A DNA stretch of 64,000 bases from NCBI GenBank assembly GCA_944363525.1, contig CALVUF010000003.1, positions 106,306 to 170,305 on the forward strand. Direction: 5' to 3'. Made by a program: the position numbers and the translations under genes. The notes below the pieces were generated by a model, which saw only the letters and a program-made list of their open reading frames with translations, ran no database searches and was not told where the DNA came from. Position 1 is the first letter of the stretch. The number at the start of each line of letters is the position of its first letter. This document shows positions 24,562 through 33,970 of the stretch, piece after piece. The stretch is from an uncultured Bacilli bacterium. GTDB taxonomy: Bacteria; Bacillota_I; Bacilli_A; RFN20; CAG-826.

Positions 24562-26090
24562 AAGTTCAATTCATAATCGACTAAGCCGTCATAGAAGTCT
24601 TTTTCGTGGCTGACGATAATGACGGCCCCGGGGAAGTTCTCAATGGCCTCGAACAAAGAATTCTTGGCTTTTTGGTCGAGGTGGTTGGTCGGCTCGTCGA
24701 ACATCAGGAAATTGGCTTTTCTTAAAGTCATGACGGCGAAGCGGGCTTTCGTGACCTCACCGCCGGAGAGCTCTTTCATCTTTCTTAGGGCCAATTCCTT
24801 CCGTACCCCGACGGCCCCGAGGGCGGTCCGAACCTTGGTATTGTCCAAATCCGGATAAAACTGCCGGACATAGTCAAAAGGGGTTAAATTCAAATCGATC
24901 TTCTCATCCTGATCGAAGTAATTGACCACCGTCCCTTTAAGCCAATGGAATTCTCCGCCTAAGGGCTTGAGTTGACCCATTAAAGTTTTAAGCAAAGTGG
25001 TTTTGCCAACCCCGTTTTGGCCGAGGATGGCGATTTTCTCGCCCTTTTCGAGCAGGAAGGAGATGGGAGGCAATAACGGATGCCTATAGCCGATCTCTAG
25101 CTCCTCGACCGACAATGGCTTCTCCCCGACGTCATGGGTGAAGGGAAAGGAAAAATGGACGTGGCCTTCCTCTTTGCCCGGGGCATCCAAGACCTCGAGG
25201 TGGGCTAAGCGGGCCCGCCTGCTTTTGGCGGCCTTGGCAGAAGTGGCCCTAACGATATGCTTGGCGATGAAGGCTTCTTCCTTCTTTATATAACGCTGCT
25301 GGGCGGCATAGTCCTTGGCGTATTGGATCTTATCGACCTCGTGTTGGGTCAAATAATGGTCGAAGTCCCCTTTATAACGGGTCAAGGTCTTGTTCTCGAG
25401 GCAGAAGACGACCTTGGCGATTTGCCGTAAGAAGGCTTGGTCGTGGCTGACGACTAAGAAAGCCTTGGGATAGGCGGAGAGGTAAGAGGCGAGCCAGGCG
25501 ACCTGGGTCTGGTCGAGGAAGTTGGTCGGTTCGTCCATGATGAGGACGTCTTTCTCCTCCAATAACATCTTCGCTAAGAAGGCTTTCTCCCGTTGGCCAG
25601 AGGAAAGAAGCCGTAAGGGACGGTCGAGGTCGACCTTGTCAAAGCCGAGTCCATCGGTTAATCTCCCGACTTTCTCTTGCAAGGAATAGAATTCTTTCTC
25701 GGCTAATTCGTTGCCGAGTTTCTCCGCCTTATCGAGCAATTTCTCGTAATCCCCTTCCCCGGTCGAGGCTTGCATATAGAGGTTCTCCATCTGCTTTTCC
25801 TTTTCAAAAAGGTCGGCATAGACCCCATAAAGGTAATCCTCGGTTCGGACGTCGGTTTCGACTTTTAACTGCTGATCCAAATAGGAATAGGTGACGTGGG
25901 GCTCCCAAAGGACGCTCCCCTTGTCGGGTTTTAAATCGCCAACGATCAAAGAAAGCAAAGTCGTCTTCCCCGACCCATTGATCCCGACGATGCAGGCATG
26001 TTCACCAGGATTAAGCTTGAGGTTGACCCCGTTATACAGTTCCTTGTCGGAGTAATTGAATTCGATGTCCTTTAGTTCCAATAAAGCCAT
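24558..26090 (-). CDS. ABC-F family ATPase
   Basis: 510 residues with two ABC domains and no membrane segments. Walker A 1 GINGSGKTTL, signature 1 LSSGQREKAF, Walker B DEPTNFLD. The linker region (residues about 235-300) is Lys/Arg/Ala-rich. Walker A 2 GQNGVGKTTL, signature 2 LSGGEVTKAR, DEPTNHLD. ABC-F proteins act on the ribosomal E-site as translation factors, and some protect against antibiotics; the linker does not let me tell which. Confidence 0.93.
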   Translation of the reverse strand: MALLELKDIEFNYSDKELYNGVNLKLNPGEHACIVGINGSGKTTLLSLIVGDLKPDKGSVLWEPHVTYSYLDQQLKVETDVRTEDYLYGVYADLFEKEKQMENLYMQASTGEGDYEKLLDKAEKLGNELAEKEFYSLQEKVGRLTDGLGFDKVDLDRPLRLLSSGQREKAFLAKMLLEEKDVLIMDEPTNFLDQTQVAWLASYLSAYPKAFLVVSHDQAFLRQIAKVVFCLENKTLTRYKGDFDHYLTQHEVDKIQYAKDYAAQQRYIKKEEAFIAKHIVRATSAKAAKSRRARLAHLEVLDAPGKEEGHVHFSFPFTHDVGEKPLSVEELEIGYRHPLLPPISFLLEKGEKIAILGQNGVGKTTLLKTLMGQLKPLGGEFHWLKGTVVNYFDQDEKIDLNLTPFDYVRQFYPDLDNTKVRTALGAVGVRKELALRKMKELSGGEVTKARFAVMTLRKANFLMFDEPTNHLDQKAKNSLFEAIENFPGAVIIVSHEKDFYDGLVDYELNF

Positions 26091-26117
26091 AACAGCGAAA
26101 TATTAGCATACCCACTC

Positions 26118-26146
26118 TTCCTTATTAAGGAAGCGATGGGTAGAAT
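26118..26146 (+). promoter_or_regulatory. palindrome plus -10 box before the membrane protein gene
   Basis: TTCCTTATTAAGGAA (26118-26132, 7-bp arms) sits at the -35 position, and TAGAAT follows at 26141-26146. The arrangement matches that before the M3 peptidase (8766-8798). Confidence 0.55.
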
Positions 26147-26167
26147 TGGTAGGCGAAAGGAGCTTCT

Positions 26168-26764
26168 ATGGCTAGTTCAAACAAAAAAATATCCTGGGCT
26201 CACATCTTCTTTTTGATCGCGGGCCTACTCCTCGTCATCTATTACCTCCTGACCGAAGGCGTCCCCTCGGTCTCCGGCGGCAACTTCTTTGAATCGGTGG
26301 CCGGCGTCATCGAGTTCATCGCCTCGATCGTCGTCATCATCATCGTCATCGGGTTCTTCTGCTATTACCTTTTCGCCCCCGATGCCTCGGTGGGGGCGAC
26401 CAAGGCTTTGGCCCCGGCCTTGCTGGTGTTCACACTTTTCGGGAAGTACACGATGGAGCTTGGCAACGACACCGCCAACCGGATCATCACCAGCTTAGCT
26501 GAGGTTTGCTTCACCCTCATCGTCCTCTGCGGCTTCACCTTCATCTTCTTACGGAAGAAAGTGCTCGGGACGATCTTCGCCTGGGCTTGCTTAGTCTATG
26601 CCATCTTCGTTGGAGTCAGCTATCTGACCCTCATGATCATGGCGGCGATCGACGGTAGCTTCGACGTCAAGTTCCTCTTCTCGACCATGTGCTTATTCTT
26701 TGCCCTTGGTTTAATGTTTGCCGGCGGTTACCGGATCTGCCGTTCGAAGGCCTGGACGGACTAA
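26168..26764 (+). CDS. polytopic membrane protein of unknown function
   Basis: 198 residues with about six hydrophobic segments (near residues 10-28, 42-68, 76-92, 108-130, 138-160 and 172-192). I do not recognise a family. AAAGGAG stands 7 nt before the ATG. The 3' end overlaps the convergent YjbR-like gene by 54 bp, an unusually long overlap. Confidence 0.75.
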   Translation: MASSNKKISWAHIFFLIAGLLLVIYYLLTEGVPSVSGGNFFESVAGVIEFIASIVVIIIVIGFFCYYLFAPDASVGATKALAPALLVFTLFGKYTMELGNDTANRIITSLAEVCFTLIVLCGFTFIFLRKKVLGTIFAWACLVYAIFVGVSYLTLMIMAAIDGSFDVKFLFSTMCLFFALGLMFAGGYRICRSKAWTD

Positions 26765-27409
26765 ACTTAACCCCTCGTTAAGTAGGGCAATCAACTCATC
26801 ATCGGAAAGTGAATCATCGAGAATCGCGGTGATCCACTTTTTCTTATTCATATGGTAAGCGGGGTAGAAACGGGGGTCGGCCAATAGCTCGTCCACCCGG
26901 TCGGACTTGAAATCGATGACGTCGACCTGCTTCGATTCTTTACCGAGCTTCGTTTGGTCGATTGGCATGATGAAGGCGAACCACTTGGCGGTTCTCTTTT
27001 CCCTGAATACCCCGACCTTTTCGCTTGGCCCGGTGAAAGGGAAATCCAAATAGGCGTCGGCTAGCTGGCTCAGCCATTCGACTAAGCGATTGGCTTGGGG
27101 CGAATGGAAATAACGTTTGTCAAAGCATTTGGCGACGATATCCGAAAGCAGGGCGATATAAGCTACCCTTAATTTATGCGAATAGCCATTGGCCCCGGAG
27201 TCGAGGCGGAAGTTGGTGTATTCTTCTTTGGTGGCGGTGTCATAGAGATGCCCTTCCAACCGGTTATCGGTTATCGTGATCAAAGCTTCGAAATCACCGC
27301 CCATGACCGGGGCCTCATAGGTCAGCGTCCCTTCGTTTTCTTTGAATCCGTATTCGATTAGGCGGTTTCGGTTGGGCGCCCCCTTGATGATCGTTTCTTC
27401 GATTTGCAC
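26711..27409 (-). CDS. MmcQ/YjbR-family protein with an N-terminal extension
   Basis: 232 residues. The C-terminal half is the YjbR (double-wing DNA-binding-like) domain: WFAFIMPID, VDVIDFKSD, FYPAYHMNKKKWITAILDD and a final helix DDELIALLNEGL. The N-terminal 110 residues (GTLTYEAPV, FEALITITDN) form a separate domain I cannot name. Start is GTG at 27409; TATAAT ends only 6 nt before it, so translation probably starts at the 5' end of the mRNA. Confidence 0.8.
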   Translation of the reverse strand: MQIEETIIKGAPNRNRLIEYGFKENEGTLTYEAPVMGGDFEALITITDNRLEGHLYDTATKEEYTNFRLDSGANGYSHKLRVAYIALLSDIVAKCFDKRYFHSPQANRLVEWLSQLADAYLDFPFTGPSEKVGVFREKRTAKWFAFIMPIDQTKLGKESKQVDVIDFKSDRVDELLADPRFYPAYHMNKKKWITAILDDSLSDDELIALLNEGLSLVRPGLRTADPVTAGKH

Positions 27410-27503
27410 GGGATTATTATAAAAGGCGGCTTAGCAATTTCCTATTTGTCTTCCTTTTGCTCGCTTGGGCATAATTTAAGATGTTGAATTACGAGGATGG
27501 GAT

Positions 27504-28880
27504 ATGGAACTGGTTGAGGAAATCGCGCGGGAATTTTATCGGCGTCACCCTTCTAAAAACGAAATCGTCGAAATCACCGATAAGGACGAGATCCGTGAGC
27601 TGAAGAAACGATTGGAAACGGGGAAGGGGTATATTCTCTCCGGGAGAAAAGGGCGGCTTAAATTAAACCGCGGATATTGGGTCGTGGTCCCCGCGTGCCC
27701 CTTTGACGAATTGCCTCAATCCGTAAAACAACGGTTTTTCTCCGAAGCGAATAGTTATTTGGCAATTCTTAACACTCGTAATCGCCTTTTTGATTACGAA
27801 ATCGTCGACCGTTATTTTGATTATCAGAGTCTCCATTGCTACTCAATAAACGCTGAGCATTACTTTGGGGAGAACAGTTTCGATTGCAAGAGAATTCTGG
27901 AAAATTACCGTTGGGTTAGAAAGATGTTCTTAGCCCGGCAACCGGCGGAAGAGAAAGAGGGCATGTTTGAATATATCGCCCAATATCTTCACAATCGGAC
28001 TCGGGCTTTGAATGGATTTGGCCAACGCAAACTGAAACCGAAGTATGTGGAAATAAGCGACAAGTTGGCCGATGATCTGCGTCACCGCCAAAAAGCCAAT
28101 TTGACTTATGGCAATTACCATTGGCTCCTCGATATCGCCAACTGCCCTTTTTATGATCTTCCTTCTTTTCTACGCGATTTCTTCTTGAATTTAGCCCAAC
28201 AGACCTATCCGCTTTATTCTTCTCCCGTTTCGCTTCCGCTCGACCAAGTCGGGGAAGGCTTCTATCGCGCATATTTGAAAACTAATCCGGATGGCAAAAG
28301 GGAAGCGAAGCCCTTTCAAGAACTGACGAACAGGGAAAAGAACATCCATATGGCGATGTATCGTTATTGCCTTGAGGCTTATGAGGATTACACATGCAAA
28401 ATCGATGGCGAGCTTATTGAGCAAATCGCCGCGGCGTCCTATATCAAACCCGCATCTTATGAGGATGGAATCTATGTCACGATAACCGATATCGATTGTT
28501 TGGCTCGGCTTAATCGCATTGGCCGGGATTTTCCGCCAAATTACCGGTTTAACAAAGCGAAAGGAGTATATGAATTTGATGCCTCCAAAGTCGAGTATAT
28601 CGATTTGCCTGAGGAAAATAAGAGGGCGGAACGCTCTCGGGTTCGGGATGTTATCGAAATCCTCCAGGACGGTCTTCAGCATAGCGAAGAGGAGATAGGC
28701 GAAATCCTACTGCAGAAACAGCGCCGCCGCTCCTATTACGTTTATTCGTATAGTCGCTTTCCGGAGTCTTTCAAGGAGCAGTCCGTGATTTGGAGCGGGA
28801 TGGGCCAAAGAATATTGGATGATTACCATCGAATCAAAGAACTTTATGAAAATGCCTTGAAGGAGCGGGGGAACATTTGA
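27504..28880 (+). CDS. uncharacterised protein with an internal duplication
   Basis: 458 residues, soluble, Tyr/Arg-rich, family not recognised. Residues 57-79 (YWVVVPACPFDELPQSVKQR and following) and 204-227 (YHWLLDIANCPFYDLPSFLR and following) are clearly related, each keeping CPF-x-x-LP followed by an RFF/DFF helix, so the protein contains two copies of a module of about 145 residues. The C-terminus is charged and helical. GAGG lies upstream of the ATG. It is not in an operon and is followed by tRNA-Leu on the other strand. Confidence 0.75.
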   Translation: MELVEEIAREFYRRHPSKNEIVEITDKDEIRELKKRLETGKGYILSGRKGRLKLNRGYWVVVPACPFDELPQSVKQRFFSEANSYLAILNTRNRLFDYEIVDRYFDYQSLHCYSINAEHYFGENSFDCKRILENYRWVRKMFLARQPAEEKEGMFEYIAQYLHNRTRALNGFGQRKLKPKYVEISDKLADDLRHRQKANLTYGNYHWLLDIANCPFYDLPSFLRDFFLNLAQQTYPLYSSPVSLPLDQVGEGFYRAYLKTNPDGKREAKPFQELTNREKNIHMAMYRYCLEAYEDYTCKIDGELIEQIAAASYIKPASYEDGIYVTITDIDCLARLNRIGRDFPPNYRFNKAKGVYEFDASKVEYIDLPEENKRAERSRVRDVIEILQDGLQHSEEEIGEILLQKQRRRSYYVYSYSRFPESFKEQSVIWSGMGQRILDDYHRIKELYENALKERGNI

Positions 28881-28966
28881 ATTTTCTTGTCCAAGGCTGG
28901 TGGCTGTTGGTTTAAGTCGGCGGTGGATAACGGTTTATAACAATATCGATTAGGCCAAAAATTATC

Positions 28967-28996
28967 AAAAAAGACCGATCCTTGCGGCATCGATCT
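28967..28996 (-). terminator. terminator of tRNA-Leu(GAG)
   Basis: AGATCGAT / ATCGGTCT stem (one G-T pair) with a 9-nt loop, then TTTTTTG on the minus strand. Confidence 0.85.
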
Positions 28997-29008
28997 AAGG
29001 TTTTTGGC

Positions 29009-29093
<85 letters not shown>

Positions 29094-29103
29094 AGCGGGT
29101 GTT

Positions 29104-29132
29104 ATTATAGGCAGCCACCCCGGCTAATTCAA
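29104..29132 (-). promoter_or_regulatory. promoter of tRNA-Leu(GAG)
   Basis: TTGAAT (29132-29127), 17 bp, TATAAT (29109-29104), 10 nt before the tRNA. Confidence 0.85.
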
Positions 29133-29372
29133 ATACTTTTTGGCTTTCGGTGGGATCGACTGCAGTCCCAGGCGTAATAAGACGATTAAAAGTCGGCAGT
29201 TGAGGGGGCTCCTAGAACCTCTCCTAATTCCGAATGGTTATCCCTATAACCGTTTCAATAAGGCGATTATGACCCGAACATTCGACTGGGTAGATTAGCA
29301 TGGAAAAAACATTCTTAAGGTTTATTTGCCCGCAAAAGAAGGATATTTGAAGCGATTTCCTTTATTGGTTGT

Positions 29373-31301
29373 TTAACGTTTGGCTTTCAGCCGATAAAGC
29401 TCGCGGGTCAGGTCCTTCTTGAAAAGCAATCGGTAGCCAAGAAGCAAGGAGATACCAAGCCCCAATACCATCAAAACCAATCCCAGCACGAAGATAAAGG
29501 GGTCATAGGTTATAAAAGGGGTTTGGTATCCAACGAGCGAGGAAAGGAAGAGGGCCTGGTAAACATAACATCCGCCTAAACCCAGCAGCATCCCCACGAT
29601 CGAGGAGAGGGCAAAGACCAGGACGAAAGCCAAAGCGTTGTCTTTTCTTAATGCCCTCCCCGAAGATCCGGCGACCCGAAGCAATAGGTAGCGTCGCCCA
29701 TTGGCGAAGCAATAAACCAAAGCCATGACCAAAGAAAGCGCCGCTCCGGCGGAAAGAAAGACAAAGCACGCTGTTCTGAATAGGGTGCCGCTCGGCCAAT
29801 AGGCGGCTTGGCTTCCGTCTTTTTTCGTCAGAGGGAAATCCGTTCCGATCGAAAGATAAAGATTTGCGTCTTTCGCTTTAAGCCGATTGGCTTCGGTGGC
29901 GGGGTAGGCGGCGGTTATGCTTCCGATTTGCTGATTCAAATCGGTTGGGTCAAAGTTCTCTCGATAGATGAGCCCCGAGGTCGAACAGAAAGTCGCGGCT
30001 GAAAGGTAGTCGAAAATCTTCACGAAGCTTTCTTCTTGGCAAATAGATTCATAGAAAGCTTCGGTATAGGGATAGATCGGGGCATTGAACACCCCGGAGA
30101 TTTTGAACCGATAGCCCTCGACTTCATAATAGGTTTGGCCTTGCAAGCGAAGAAAAGATTCGGCCGAGCGCGAATCGGCAATCCTGGCTTTGTCGCAGAG
30201 TTTTTCATACGCGCCAAGCGGCAGCGCGATTTCCTGATCTTGGGCGGGCATCGCCCCAAAGACAAAGGTCAATCGATTGGCATATTCGGCAAAATAATCC
30301 GGCAACGTCGTGGTGTCGACGACCGATAGAAGGCTGGGTTGGATGGAATAGTCCATGGAGCAGGAGAAGGAACTTGTCCCGATCAAGGCTAGCGGTTCCC
30401 CTTCGAACTGTACCCCGTAAGCGGAAGGAAGTAGATCGCCATGCTCGGCCAAAGCCAAATTTGAGTAGCTTCTATCCAATTCGTCAAAAGGGGCGAAAAG
30501 GGTAGAGGAAGCGCTGGTGGCTAAGCCGCCGGCGAAGCTTCCGAAGCCAAACAAAACAACGGAAACGATTGCTAGAACGCTGAAGAACTTTGGATGTTCC
30601 TTTAGGGTGAATAGCCTTTTTCGGCGAACCGGATCCGCTTGGTCGGTTGCTCTTGGAAGATTAACGTCCAAACTATCAGGTGGTTGAAGGGAGAGCGTTC
30701 CATCGTTAATGAGCAATACGCCCTTTGCCTCCTCCGGCCATTCTTCGTTTGAACTGACGATAACCAAATGATCGTTGGCATAACCTGATAACGCGGTTGC
30801 CAAGACTCGAGCGTTATCCGCATCAAGGAGCGAGGTCGGCTCATCCAGGATGACGATAGGGCGGCTGGAATAGAGCGTTCGGGCCACCGCTAGCCGCTGC
30901 TTCTCCCCGCTCGAAAGCGAGGCGGCTTTGGTCAGAATGGCGTTATCCAACCCGACGGCGCTCAAAACGTCCCTCGCCCTCCGTTGATCCTTTTTTCCAA
31001 AGGCGGTCAGGACGTTATCCAGACAGTTGAGGTCATCGAATATCAATGGGTCCTGCGGACAGTATGAAACCAACCAATCGGCGTAGTGTTCGCGGTTTTT
31101 GCTATCGATTAATCGGCCCTCGACGATGAGCGAGCCTTCGTATTCCGAATCGCGGCCCGAGAGAATCGAGAGCAAAGTCGATTTTCCGCTCCCATTGGGG
31201 CCTTTGAGTAAATAGAGTCCTTTATCCGGCAAGGAGAAAGAAACGTTCTTGAGGATTTTACGGTTCCCAAACCTTTTGGATAGATGCTGGACAGCAATCA
31301 T
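29373..31301 (-). CDS. fused ABC ATPase-permease (MacB/FtsX-fold)
   Basis: 642 residues. N-terminal ATPase: Walker A GPNGSGKSTL, signature LSSGEKQRLAVART, Walker B VILDEPTSLLDADNAR. Residues about 235-262 form the first membrane helix (KFFSVLAIVSVVLFGFGSFA), followed by a 250-residue extracytoplasmic domain and three C-terminal helices. The H-loop His after Walker B is replaced (LVIVSSNE), so hydrolysis may be altered. Its ATG overlaps the stop of the secreted-protein gene (ATGA), so both are translationally coupled. It resembles ABC proteins tied to bacteriocin immunity or envelope stress; the substrate is unknown. Confidence 0.85.
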   Translation of the reverse strand: MIAVQHLSKRFGNRKILKNVSFSLPDKGLYLLKGPNGSGKSTLLSILSGRDSEYEGSLIVEGRLIDSKNREHYADWLVSYCPQDPLIFDDLNCLDNVLTAFGKKDQRRARDVLSAVGLDNAILTKAASLSSGEKQRLAVARTLYSSRPIVILDEPTSLLDADNARVLATALSGYANDHLVIVSSNEEWPEEAKGVLLINDGTLSLQPPDSLDVNLPRATDQADPVRRKRLFTLKEHPKFFSVLAIVSVVLFGFGSFAGGLATSASSTLFAPFDELDRSYSNLALAEHGDLLPSAYGVQFEGEPLALIGTSSFSCSMDYSIQPSLLSVVDTTTLPDYFAEYANRLTFVFGAMPAQDQEIALPLGAYEKLCDKARIADSRSAESFLRLQGQTYYEVEGYRFKISGVFNAPIYPYTEAFYESICQEESFVKIFDYLSAATFCSTSGLIYRENFDPTDLNQQIGSITAAYPATEANRLKAKDANLYLSIGTDFPLTKKDGSQAAYWPSGTLFRTACFVFLSAGAALSLVMALVYCFANGRRYLLLRVAGSSGRALRKDNALAFVLVFALSSIVGMLLGLGGCYVYQALFLSSLVGYQTPFITYDPFIFVLGLVLMVLGLGISLLLGYRLLFKKDLTRELYRLKAKR

Positions 31302-32266
31302 GCGTAATATCGGACGTTAGTTGGATTGTAACCAAGATTATATCGGAATCCTTTGCTATATTGGATTGTTTCGTAATGGGCGAAGACATTGCCGAGCCAC
31401 ATATCCCTAACGACTTCCATTTCCACGAAGAATCGAATCACGAAACTATTGCTATTAAAGCCGTATGTCGAATTAGAAACCTCATACAAGGAATAGGTGT
31501 CCATTGTGTAAGCTATCCGGCCGTACCTAGCGTAATCGATTTGGTAAAAATACGCATTGTATTTGCTTTGGTCTTCGTCATATTCAGCCGAAGAGAAAGC
31601 CGGATCGGCCGCCGTCACTGTGCTGCTGGAGGAATATCCGATTGTTATCGAAGCGCCAGCCCCGCCGGAAATGCTGACTCCGTTCGCAGTCGACAGACCA
31701 GCTTCTACGGAGGCGTTTAATTCCAGACTTATGCCGAATTCAGATGTATAGCTGTAAGATCCAATTTTTCTGCTGTCGTCATTAGGAGATATCGGCCAAT
31801 AAGTGATGGGAACCACTCGGCCTGAGAAATAATCGTTGTCGAGGTCTTGGATTCGCGGGCAGTCGACGACCACGGTCAAACGACTTAAATCATATTTCTT
31901 GTCGAATCCTTGTTGGCCAGAGGAATCGGCTATCGACCCCGAAACGGCCGTTGTTTTGGTATGGACCAAGAGAAGATAGGAATTTTCGGTGAAGGTAGTG
32001 GTGTAAAAATCAAGATCCACAACCATGTAGCCGACGCTTTTATCGCCGTGATTGCGGTCTTTGAATTGATCGGTTTCGTCGTACCCCCAAACCCAGTTGA
32101 AGCCGGCAATGTTAGGATGGAAGTTTGATGTTAAAGGAGCGAATTCGTTTTCGCTTGCAGAAACGTCGATCATTTCTGGCTCCACATCAGCGAAAAGCGG
32201 TTCGGAAAATCCTCCTGAAGCCATTGGCAGCAAGGCAGCCACGATTAATCCAAGTTGAGAAACCAT
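31298..32266 (-). CDS. secreted beta-rich protein, operon partner of the ABC transporter
   Basis: 322 residues. A signal-peptide-like N-terminus (QLGLIVAALLPMASGGFSEP) is followed by an extracellular domain rich in aromatic residues and Ser/Thr. Residues 170-222 contain two stretches of alternating small and hydrophobic residues (FGISLELNASVEAGLS; GVSISGGAGASITIGYSSSS) separated by a turn, which looks like a beta-hairpin. That is reminiscent of pore-forming-toxin hairpins, but this is only suggestive. Family not recognised. GGAGGT precedes the ATG. It is coupled to the downstream ABC gene. Confidence 0.75.
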   Translation of the reverse strand: MVSQLGLIVAALLPMASGGFSEPLFADVEPEMIDVSASENEFAPLTSNFHPNIAGFNWVWGYDETDQFKDRNHGDKSVGYMVVDLDFYTTTFTENSYLLLVHTKTTAVSGSIADSSGQQGFDKKYDLSRLTVVVDCPRIQDLDNDYFSGRVVPITYWPISPNDDSRKIGSYSYTSEFGISLELNASVEAGLSTANGVSISGGAGASITIGYSSSSTVTAADPAFSSAEYDEDQSKYNAYFYQIDYARYGRIAYTMDTYSLYEVSNSTYGFNSNSFVIRFFVEMEVVRDMWLGNVFAHYETIQYSKGFRYNLGYNPTNVRYYA

Positions 32267-32291
32267 TTGATACCTCCGAGGTTACGCAACT

Positions 32292-32370
32292 ATTCTAATG
32301 CGGAATCAACCGGCGCTAAAGTAAAGAGGCCAAATTGGAAACAAAGATGGCGAAATTGGGAACAAATATG
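32292..32370 (-). promoter_or_regulatory. promoter with upstream 21-bp direct repeats
   Basis: On the minus strand TTTAGC (32320-32315), 17 bp, TAGAAT (32297-32292). Immediately upstream of the -35, from 32328 to 32370, is a 21-bp direct repeat in two copies (GAAATTGGGAACAAATATG and CAAATTGGAAACAAAGATG on the plus strand). Two helical turns of spacing next to a weak -35 is the usual layout for an activator binding as a dimer. Confidence 0.55.
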
Positions 32371-32402
32371 CAAATTTTCCGACCGTTATGTTGTTCCCTG
32401 GA

Positions 32403-33842
32403 CTAGGCCAACTGGGGGAAGAAGAGCATCGCCACTGAGAAATAAACCAGTAAGGAGACGATATCCATGACCGTCGTGAGCAAGGGCTGAGCGAGCAAGG
32501 CTGGGTCAAGGTGAAGGGCATAGGCCCCAAGCGGCAACAAAGACCCAACGATTTTGGCCAAGGTAATGGCGATGAAGGCCGATAGGGCGACTAAGGCCGC
32601 GATCTTGGCTGAGGCATCGAAGAACTCCATGGTCCAGCAATTGCCGTTCCAGATATTGGTGCCGGCGAAATCGGAATTGACGACGATGCCGGTGTATTGC
32701 TCCATCATGAACCAGCAGAAGGCGAAGGCGGCGACGCAGAAGCCGACCACCAAGCCGGATTTCAACTCCTTTAATAGGACCTTCCCGGCTTGCTTGGGCC
32801 CGAATTCCTTTAAGGCCAGCCCCCGGACCATCAGCCCGGTCGTCTGCCCACCCGAGTTGCCGCCGGTGTCGAGGAGGGTCGGAATGAAGGCGGCTAAGAT
32901 GGCTAAACTGGCCAGTTTATCCTGGAAGAAGGAAATGATGATCGAGGTGAAGGTGCCTAGGACTAAGAGCACTACGATCCAAGGGATGCAGCGCTTGGCG
33001 TTATCCCAGGTCGAAAGGGACAGATAAGGCTTCTCGCTCGGCTCCATGTTGGTCATCCGGGCGAAGTCTTCGCTTCCTTCTTCGGCCATAACATCGACCG
33101 CGTCATCGATGGTGATGACGCCGACCAGCCGGTTGTCTTCGTTTAAGACCGCTAGGGCATTGAGGTCGTAACGGCGGAACATTTGGCTTACTTCCTCTTG
33201 GTCATCGCTGGTTTTGCAATAGACCACGTCCCGGTTCATGATCGCCGATAAGGGGGTATCGGGCTCGGCGAAGATCAGATCATCGAGGTCGACGGTCCCA
33301 AGGAACCGGCGCGACTGGTCGCGGACGAAGATGGTATAGACCGTCTCGGCGTCTCTTCCCCTTTTCCTGATTTCGGCGATGGCGTCTTTAACCAAGACGT
33401 CCTCCCGAAACTCGAGGTACTCGGTCGTCATGATCGAGCCGGCGGTGTCTTCTTTATAGTTAAGAAGGGTATTGAGGTCTTTCCTGAGTTCCGGATCGGC
33501 GGCTTTCATGACCCGGGAGGCCAAGTTAGCTGGCAGTTCCTCGATGGCGTCGGTCACTTCGTCAGCCGGCTGGGAGTTGATGAGCTCGACCAGGTCTTTA
33601 TCGGTCATGGCCTGGATGAGTTTCTCTTTGCTCTCTTGGCTTAATTCGGCGAAGAAGTCGGCGGATAAGGCCGGGCCGATGGCCCGGAAGAGGTAAATCA
33701 ATTGTTCCGGACTCAACTCATTGCCTAACTCAGCCAAGTCGATGGCCGGGGTGGTCTTAAAGGCCTCAAGCAAAGTCGCTTTATCTTTGCTTTCGATGGC
33801 TTTTTGCAGGGTTTCTAGATTTAACTTCAGCTTTTCATCCAT
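32403..33842 (-). CDS. mgtE: magnesium transporter MgtE
   Basis: 479 residues. N-terminal superhelical MgtE domain (DLVELINSQPADEVTDAIEELP), a CBS pair (residues about 135-260, AGSIMTTEYLEF, DDAVDVMAEEGSEDF), then five transmembrane helices with the pore signature LLDTGGNSGGQTTGLMVRGLAL. It imports Mg2+ and the cytosolic domains sense it. AAAGGAGG stands before the ATG. No M-box riboswitch is visible in the short upstream region. Confidence 0.96.
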   Translation of the reverse strand: MDEKLKLNLETLQKAIESKDKATLLEAFKTTPAIDLAELGNELSPEQLIYLFRAIGPALSADFFAELSQESKEKLIQAMTDKDLVELINSQPADEVTDAIEELPANLASRVMKAADPELRKDLNTLLNYKEDTAGSIMTTEYLEFREDVLVKDAIAEIRKRGRDAETVYTIFVRDQSRRFLGTVDLDDLIFAEPDTPLSAIMNRDVVYCKTSDDQEEVSQMFRRYDLNALAVLNEDNRLVGVITIDDAVDVMAEEGSEDFARMTNMEPSEKPYLSLSTWDNAKRCIPWIVVLLVLGTFTSIIISFFQDKLASLAILAAFIPTLLDTGGNSGGQTTGLMVRGLALKEFGPKQAGKVLLKELKSGLVVGFCVAAFAFCWFMMEQYTGIVVNSDFAGTNIWNGNCWTMEFFDASAKIAALVALSAFIAITLAKIVGSLLPLGAYALHLDPALLAQPLLTTVMDIVSLLVYFSVAMLFFPQLA

Positions 33843-33970
33843 ATCCGCTTCCTCCTTTAGCCTGCCTAGTCTAGCCTACTCGGAGGGGAAGTAAAGGCTA
33901 AATGAAAGTAAAACTTTCCCCTCTTCCCTCTTTTCGGCCTATAATTGCCCCGGAAATAAGGAAGGAAACT

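Noticed and set aside
31298..32266. Lactococcin 972-type bacteriocin for the secreted protein
   Set aside because: Those peptides are about 90 residues with a different pattern; this protein is 322 residues, so only a general toxin-like analogy remains.
33843..33970. M-box (magnesium) riboswitch for mgtE
   Set aside because: The region upstream of mgtE before the divergent promoter is far too short and shows no M-box elements.
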